Shown: in pieces, positions 25,829 to 29,840 of the stretch | Numbering within the stretch: position 1 is the stretch's first letter | Layout: every line of letters starts with the position of its first letter | DNA from: a virus | IMG/VR virus record: IMGVR_UViG_3300050821_005222 | Span: 1-29,840 of that record | DNA length: 29,840 bases | Direction: 5' to 3' (one strand) | Notes under the pieces: generated by a model | What the model saw: only the letters and a program-made list of their open reading frames with translations | Database searches by the model: none | Told to the model about the DNA's origin: nothing | Made by a program: the position numbers and the translations under genes

Positions 25829-26401
25829 GTGCAGATTGACACCCGCTCCATGCCGTTCCAGATCGGCAACCCTGGGGGCAACTCCACGGCCGGTTCCATC
25901 GTTGAGCCTCTTCCGCAGTTGGCCGTCCCCGGCACCACGACGACAAGCGGCGTCACCACGGCGGGCGACGGCATCATTGCCATGGCCGAGCAGATCAGCC
26001 AGGGCGGCTTCGGCGCCATGACGTCGAACTCGCTCATGCTGATCCCCTACGGTGCCGGCTCCTCAACGCAGACCTATACGCTGAAGTGCTACGGCTGGCG
26101 GCGGACGATTCCGATGGGCGGCGTCACGGCCGGTATCTGGGTTCCGTTCCTGCTGGCTTCCTTCACGGTGACGCTCGGGACGGCTCCTGGGCTCGCGGGC
26201 ACGGATGTCAATGCGAGCCAATTATTCAACACGACCCTCGCGCTGGTAGCTGGAAACGCCAATGTGTCCAACGAGATTGTCAGCCCCGGCTCGAACGTGA
26301 TCGGCCACATCATTCTGGATTGCAAGGGAGTGCAGTACGTCGAGACGCGGTATGCGATGGTGTCGGCTACTTCGGGCAACTGCCTGGTGGCCAAGCTATG
26401 A
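25829..26401 (+). CDS. Beta-rich virion protein, 190 aa (GTG start)
   Basis: GTG 25829 has AAGGAG upstream. The sequence is rich in Gly, Thr, Ala and short beta-strands (STQTYTLKCYGWRRTIPMGGVTAGIWVPFLLASFTVTLG, HIILDCKGVQYVETRYAMVSAT), with a disordered start. It is of the type of phage tail or head accessory proteins that occur in series in this region. No specific family is recognised. Confidence 0.65.
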   Translation: MQIDTRSMPFQIGNPGGNSTAGSIVEPLPQLAVPGTTTTSGVTTAGDGIIAMAEQISQGGFGAMTSNSLMLIPYGAGSSTQTYTLKCYGWRRTIPMGGVTAGIWVPFLLASFTVTLGTAPGLAGTDVNASQLFNTTLALVAGNANVSNEIVSPGSNVIGHIILDCKGVQYVETRYAMVSATSGNCLVAKL

Positions 26402-26409
26402 GGTGAACC

Positions 26410-26562
26410 ATGCCGCTGCGACGTGAGGAGTTTGATCTGTCGAGCGCCGTCGGACGCATTTCAAGCCGAGATGTTGCCGAGGTGGCCGATCCGACTCTGG
26501 GCGTCTTGTGGAACAACCTGAGCGTGAACTGGGAAGCGTGGACTCTGGGATGGGGTAACTAA
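26410..26562 (+). CDS. Small protein, 50 aa
   Basis: ATG 26410 follows GAGGTG. Translation gives MPLRREEFDLSSAVGRISSR, then ADPTLGVLWNNLSVNWEAWTLGWGN, with the last part strongly aromatic. Its TAA shares the tetranucleotide CTAA with the stop of the minus-strand HNH gene. No family is recognised. Confidence 0.6.
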   Translation: MPLRREEFDLSSAVGRISSRDVAEVADPTLGVLWNNLSVNWEAWTLGWGN

Positions 26563-26996
26563 CCGAGTTTGGAGTGACAGGGCACGCATACCGGCACAAC
26601 ATCAAGAACGTGTTCTTCGGAGTAACCTTTGTGGTGATGGTAATGCCTGGCTTGATTCCCGCATTTGACGCAGCGCTGAGTGCGTGCCTTCGGCATGCGC
26701 CCTTCACGGACTTCTCGCCAAATAGCAACGCGAGCCCGCTTAACCTCTGGAGCCAGGCGCATTCGTCGGCGCCGCTGGGAGGCTTTGCCTTTCGCTGTCT
26801 TCGACCATCGCTGCCCTCTTGCCGCGTTGAGGGCTTGTGCCTGAGGCGATTGCATGTAAATAATGTGCAACTCTTTGTGGCATTTCCTGCATTCGCGGGC
26901 GTACCCATCTCGTGTTGCGCGGTTCCGCGAGAACTCGGCAATAGGCTTGGTGAGCTTGCAGCGATAACAGCGTTTGGTTACAAGGCTATGAGCCAT
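26559..26996 (-). CDS. HNH endonuclease with N-terminal zinc finger, 145 aa
   Basis: ATG 26996 has GGGAGG upstream. The N-terminus has a C-x2-C (C10, C13) and C-x2-C (C36, C39) treble-clef-like finger. The C-terminus has the HNH/zinc nuclease core CVKC (109-112), HYHHHKG (118-124), then CVPCH (137-141). A basic linker (about 70-105) likely contacts DNA. It lies on the opposite strand to all nearby genes and overlaps the preceding stop by three bases, which indicates a mobile insertion. It differs in family from the HNH gene at 23530. Confidence 0.85.
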   Translation of the reverse strand: MAHSLVTKRCYRCKLTKPIAEFSRNRATRDGYARECRKCHKELHIIYMQSPQAQALNAARGQRWSKTAKGKASQRRRRMRLAPEVKRARVAIWREVREGRMPKARTQRCVKCGNQARHYHHHKGYSEEHVLDVVPVCVPCHSKLG

Positions 26997-27036
26997 GGCG
27001 GGAACCTCCCTCAAAGGTTTGCGCTAGGGTCAGGGT

Positions 27037-27062
27037 CGAGCGAAGCCTGGCAGCTTCGTTCG
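27037..27062. repeat. 10-bp hairpin upstream of fibre gene and of HNH gene
   Basis: CGAGCGAAGC (27037-27046) and GCTTCGTTCG (27053-27062) form a 10-bp stem with one G-T pair and a six-base loop. It lies between the divergent HNH start (26996) and the plus-strand gene (27098). It could be a terminator on either strand or a structured leader. Confidence 0.45.
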
Positions 27063-27075
27063 GCCCGCATTGTAA

Positions 27076-27092
27076 CCTCCGCCAGAAGGAGG
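27076..27092 (+). promoter_or_regulatory. Hairpin masking the ribosome-binding site of the 27098 gene
   Basis: CCTCC (27076-27080) can pair with GGAGG (27088-27092), which is the Shine-Dalgarno of the gene starting at 27098, across a seven-base loop. Such pairing would lower translation until it is opened. Confidence 0.4.
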
Positions 27093-27097
27093 GTGCA

Positions 27098-27772
27098 ATG
27101 GCAGGATTGACTGGCCTGTTGCCCAAAAACACATACCAGGATTTGATCCAACTCAACAACGGTGGAACGGGCGTGCCCGCCACGCTCCAACGGCTCCAGG
27201 ATGGGCTCGGCAACAACACGGGCATGGCCCTGTCCACCACCCAGATCGGAATTGCGGGGACAGATGTAGGAATCAAGCGGCTCGCCGCTCTTGTCGCCGC
27301 CATGACGGACGGCGGCGGAACAAACCTCGGTTGGCTTCAAGAAGCCGGCTATGCGGCGCTGGCGGCTCCCTTTACCCGAGCGCTCGCAACCTTGGCCGTG
27401 ACAAATCTTTCGATCCCCGTCATTGCCGGCCGCAGCTACCAGATCAGCGGCGTCTTGCAGGTTTCTAACTCGACGGCGACCGAAGGTTCTCAATTCGACT
27501 TCGCGGGCGGGAGCTGTTCGGCCACGACCTTCTTCATGGCCTTCAACAATGTCGGCGCTGTTGTTGCCGGCACCGTGACTTCGACGACACTCGCTGGGGT
27601 GCTGAATTACACGACCAACACCGGCACGGATTACATCATGTTGGCCGGCTACCTGAAGGCGAATCTGGGCGGCACCTTCATCTTGAGAGCTGCGGAAAAC
27701 ACAACTGCGGTAGGTACCTTGACGATTGGTGCCGGCAGTTGGCTCGCCTTAACCGATACCCCGACACTGTAA
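27098..27772 (+). CDS. Tail-fibre-like protein, 224 aa
   Basis: ATG 27098 follows AGAAGGAGGG. The N-terminus (NTYQDLIQLNNGGTGVPATLQRLQDGLGNNTGMALSTTQIGI) matches the repeated element typical of phage tail-fibre and structural proteins. A Gly/Thr/Ser-rich beta domain follows (SYQISGVLQVSNSTATEGSQFDFAGG, FILRAAENTTAVGTLTIGAGSWLAL). It may be a receptor-contacting fibre or a trimeric tail appendage. The role is inferred from composition and place. Confidence 0.7.
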   Translation: MAGLTGLLPKNTYQDLIQLNNGGTGVPATLQRLQDGLGNNTGMALSTTQIGIAGTDVGIKRLAALVAAMTDGGGTNLGWLQEAGYAALAAPFTRALATLAVTNLSIPVIAGRSYQISGVLQVSNSTATEGSQFDFAGGSCSATTFFMAFNNVGAVVAGTVTSTTLAGVLNYTTNTGTDYIMLAGYLKANLGGTFILRAAENTTAVGTLTIGAGSWLALTDTPTL

Positions 27773-28209
27773 TGGCCGAGAAGATCGACATAGCCCTGTG
27801 GCATCAATGCACGGCTTCGCTCCCAAAGCAGCCGGTTCCCCCGCACGCCATGCCCTTCCGCTGCCGGGATGTGGACGGCAACCGCGTCTTTCTGGTGGAC
27901 GGTGGCGACATCATGATTCGCCCTGACAAGCCAGCAGACGACGAGCATCCGCACATGGACTTTACTCAGGGCGCAAACGACATGGAGGCTGCCTGGGTAG
28001 GGCGTGAGTTCGGCAAAAAGGTTCTGCTTGTGGATGCGACGATCATTCCGCGAAACCGGCCCTTCAACCTCTACCACGAAGCTTACGAACGCCGGCTGAT
28101 GGCTCAGGGCATGTCGTACAACCGCGCCCACCTTCGCGCCAACGCGCACGAGCGCATGCTGCGGATCACCGTGAAGGGAGGGCAACGTGCCACCCAGCGC
28201 ACCGCCTGA
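27772..28209 (+). CDS. Hypothetical protein, 145 aa
   Basis: ATG 27772 overlaps the previous stop (TAATG). It is a mixed alpha/beta sequence with many His, Asp and Arg (PFRCRDVDGNRVFLVDGGDIMIRPDKPADDEHPHMDF) and a helical charged end (LYHEAYERRLMAQGMSYNRAHLRANAHERM). No family is recognised. It overlaps the next gene by 23 bases and lies within the tail module. Confidence 0.6.
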   Translation: MAEKIDIALWHQCTASLPKQPVPPHAMPFRCRDVDGNRVFLVDGGDIMIRPDKPADDEHPHMDFTQGANDMEAAWVGREFGKKVLLVDATIIPRNRPFNLYHEAYERRLMAQGMSYNRAHLRANAHERMLRITVKGGQRATQRTA

Positions 28210-29284
28210 CCAATATGCCGACTTCCTCTTCCCGGTGAACGGCCTCGACCTCTACCAGTCGTTCATGAACCAGCGGCCGGGGACAACGCCGGTCGGCCTC
28301 AACGTCCGCGCTTACGAGCCCGGCACACAGCGAGCAAGGGGAGGCGCGCGCCCCGGTCTGACGAAGTGGATACCTCCACAGCTTCCCAGCGGGGCGCACG
28401 TTATCCAGCACCTGAATTACATCGTTGATCCGACGCCGAATGCTCTCGACGACCAGGACTCGACGGACACAACCGCCGTCAACGACCCGACGACAAACCC
28501 GCCCGGCTCGGACCCCAACAATCCGAACGATCACACCGTGCGCATCCGGCCGCCGCGGAAGATCCGCAAGGGCGGCACAGGAAGCCGACCAAACCGCAAC
28601 CGGCAGCCAAAGCACGCCGGCATCAAATTGGTTCAGGCAAAGTTCGGTGGCTTGGGGACAGCCGTGTTCACGGCTCCAGTCCACATCGGTAACCTCATCG
28701 TTGTCGAGGTTATCAACGTCACGACCCTGGCCCTGGGGCAGACGGTCTCTGTCACCGACGATGGAGGCAACCATTACACTCAGGCGGGCGGGTACGTTCG
28801 GCTCAATGGCAGCATCGACCCCGGCATCTCGGGCGAGATCAGCATGTCGTTCTGGTATACGATCTCCAGCTCGACGGGGCCGCAGACAATCACCGCGACC
28901 GGCACAAACAACGTCCTCCCCATCAGCATTTCGGAGTTCTCAGGGGTGGACCCGGTGAGCACGCTGGACCAGTTTTCAGCCGGCTTCATTACCCCATCGG
29001 CGATCAACGCGGGGCCGTTCACGATGCAGAGCGGCAACGTGGGCCTCACGGCTGCGGGAGGCCTCGTCGTAGCTGCCTTCTGCACGCGGGATAGTTTCGT
29101 TGCTTGCAGCCCGTTCTCGGCGATGGGTGGGTATTCGACGCTGAGCCAGCCGGGAGGGTTGCACCAGGATTACGCCGAGTATCTGATCGGGCCGCCGATT
29201 GGGAACCAGGCACCGCAGGCGCAGGCGACGGGCGCCTTCCAGACGTTCCAGCTTGGCCTGGCGATTTCGTTCAAGGCGTTATGA
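28187..29284 (+). CDS. Tail protein: nozzle-like N-terminus plus beta-sandwich, 365 aa (GTG start)
   Basis: GTG 28187 follows AGGGAGGG. The first 75 residues (DQYADFLFPVNGLDLYQSF, GLNVRAYEPGTQRARGGARPGLTKWIP) are paralogous to the gene at 29371. They resemble the start of tail nozzle or stabiliser proteins that begin with a QAP- and RPG-containing region. A basic disordered linker rich in Pro/Asn/Arg (about 80-140) leads to a beta-sandwich domain (145-365, IKLVQAKFGGLGTAVFTAPVHIGNLIVV) typical of surface-exposed phage or bacterial proteins. Confidence 0.65.
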   Translation: MPPSAPPDQYADFLFPVNGLDLYQSFMNQRPGTTPVGLNVRAYEPGTQRARGGARPGLTKWIPPQLPSGAHVIQHLNYIVDPTPNALDDQDSTDTTAVNDPTTNPPGSDPNNPNDHTVRIRPPRKIRKGGTGSRPNRNRQPKHAGIKLVQAKFGGLGTAVFTAPVHIGNLIVVEVINVTTLALGQTVSVTDDGGNHYTQAGGYVRLNGSIDPGISGEISMSFWYTISSSTGPQTITATGTNNVLPISISEFSGVDPVSTLDQFSAGFITPSAINAGPFTMQSGNVGLTAAGGLVVAAFCTRDSFVACSPFSAMGGYSTLSQPGGLHQDYAEYLIGPPIGNQAPQAQATGAFQTFQLGLAISFKAL

Positions 29285-29285
29285 C

Positions 29286-29399
29286 ATGGAAAATGATGAA
29301 GGAATCCTGATCTTTGCTGGCGACGGTGAGATTTGGATTTTCTACGACGATGGACGTGTCGAGGTAATTGATGCCAACGGTCCAAGCGAGAGCCAGTGA
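29286..29399 (+). CDS. Acidic mini-protein, 37 aa
   Basis: ATG 29286 lies two bases after the previous stop. The sequence is a strongly acidic beta-like unit (MENDEGILIFAGDGEIWIFYDDGRVEVIDANG) of paired short strands. It overlaps the next start by 29 bases. No Shine-Dalgarno is visible, so it may depend on coupling. No family is recognised. Confidence 0.5.
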   Translation: MENDEGILIFAGDGEIWIFYDDGRVEVIDANGPSESQ

Positions 29400-29840
29400 C
29401 CAGTATGTCGAACTCGGCTTCCCGCTAGCCGGCATCGACCTGTCGCAGCCGTTCACGAAGCAGGCGCCCCGGCAGATGCCCAACGGCATCTGGGGCCGAA
29501 CCACGCCGGCCGGGCAGAACGTGAGGGGCTTCGACTTCGGTTCACAAAGGTTACGCGGTGGGTGCCGGCCGGGATTGAGTAAGTATCTGCCGGTGACGCC
29601 GATTGACGGCTGGCTCTTGCAGGAGCTGGCCGTCATTGTGGGAAGCGGCTACAAGCCGCCAGGAGCGCCAGTGCAGTTAGCACCGTCAGGAAGAGTGGTA
29701 ACCTTGGTCGTGGTCAGTCAGGGCCGCGTCTTCTACGCGAATGCCGGCGACCAGACCTGGACCGAGGCCACCAACAACACGGGGCTGACGCCGCCCCTCA
29801 TCTTCTCTGGGGTCGTGTACTCGGCTCCCAATAATCAGCG
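29371..29840 (+). CDS. Partial tail protein (nozzle-like), runs off right edge
   Basis: ATG 29371 follows GAGG, and the frame is open to the window end (156 codons). The N-terminus (DQYVELGFPLAGIDLSQPFTKQAP, NVRGFDFGSQRLRGGCRPGLSKYLP) is of the nozzle/stabiliser type and parallels the start of the gene at 28187. Further on it is beta-rich with YAN-x-GDQTW and similar repeats, in line with a beta-propeller. The C-terminus is missing here. Confidence 0.7.
   Translation, partial: MPTVQARASDQYVELGFPLAGIDLSQPFTKQAPRQMPNGIWGRTTPAGQNVRGFDFGSQRLRGGCRPGLSKYLPVTPIDGWLLQELAVIVGSGYKPPGAPVQLAPSGRVVTLVVVSQGRVFYANAGDQTWTEATNNTGLTPPLIFSGVVYSAPNNQ

Noticed and set aside
1-29840. CRISPR array, insertion sequence, integrase or replication genes
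   Set aside because: No regularly spaced repeats, no transposase or recombinase motifs and no helicase or polymerase motifs were seen on either strand.

Overview
This window is a contiguous piece of a tailed-phage (Caudoviricetes) genome or prophage. The evidence is a large terminase, a portal, a probable scaffold and an HK97-type major capsid protein in canonical order. These are followed by a head-tail adaptor, fibre-like proteins and the start of a probable tail-nozzle-type protein. No integrase, replication or recognisable canonical lysis gene is visible, and both ends cut through genes. The DNA is GC-rich. A planctomycete-like host is my inference only. It rests on the resemblance, from memory, of several proteins (the membrane-anchored Ig/Pro-rich/thioredoxin-like protein, the 53-aa membrane protein, the Tat-motif capsid-arm protein) to proteins of phages and prophages of that phylum.

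Positions 1-3985 (minus strand) hold a leftward train of about fourteen very small genes, many linked by ATGA, GTGA or TGATG stop/start overlaps. About half carry CxxC zinc-knuckle pairs. This looks like an early or accessory operon. A strong sigma70-like promoter (1808-1837, minus) lies inside it. Transcription diverges at 3986-4008, a 23-bp gap holding the palindrome CTATATAG.

Positions 4009-9922 (plus strand) hold five small coupled genes, then the terminase (5510-7351), an unusual 118-aa protein with a twin-arginine motif and a copy of the capsid protein's N-terminal region (7342-7698), the portal (7749-9509) and a small conserved head gene. Positions 9939-15095 are an accessory region packed with membrane proteins, at least five of them only 28-53 aa. 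It also contains a papain-like cysteine protease with a complete catalytic set (12614-13420), a 50-aa metallothionein-like protein with 15 cysteines (13523-13675) and several strong hairpins.

Positions 15105-23533 carry virion genes: a large beta-rich protein, a small structural protein, a promoter plus tRNA-like Met(CAU) element, scaffold, capsid, a zinc-ribbon protein, and a lectin-like protein. A GT-A glycosyltransferase, a SAM methyltransferase and small basic or His-rich proteins follow. Positions 23530-29840 carry the adaptor, small beta-rich proteins, fibre-like proteins and two paralogous tail proteins. Two minus-strand HNH endonuclease genes interrupt this section, and each shares its stop-codon tetranucleotide with the plus-strand gene before it.

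The least explained items are the Tat-tagged capsid-arm mimic, the metallothionein-like gene embedded in a cluster of micro-membrane proteins beside a papain-like protease, and an AGCAGGTT motif that recurs at or near the starts of structural genes.
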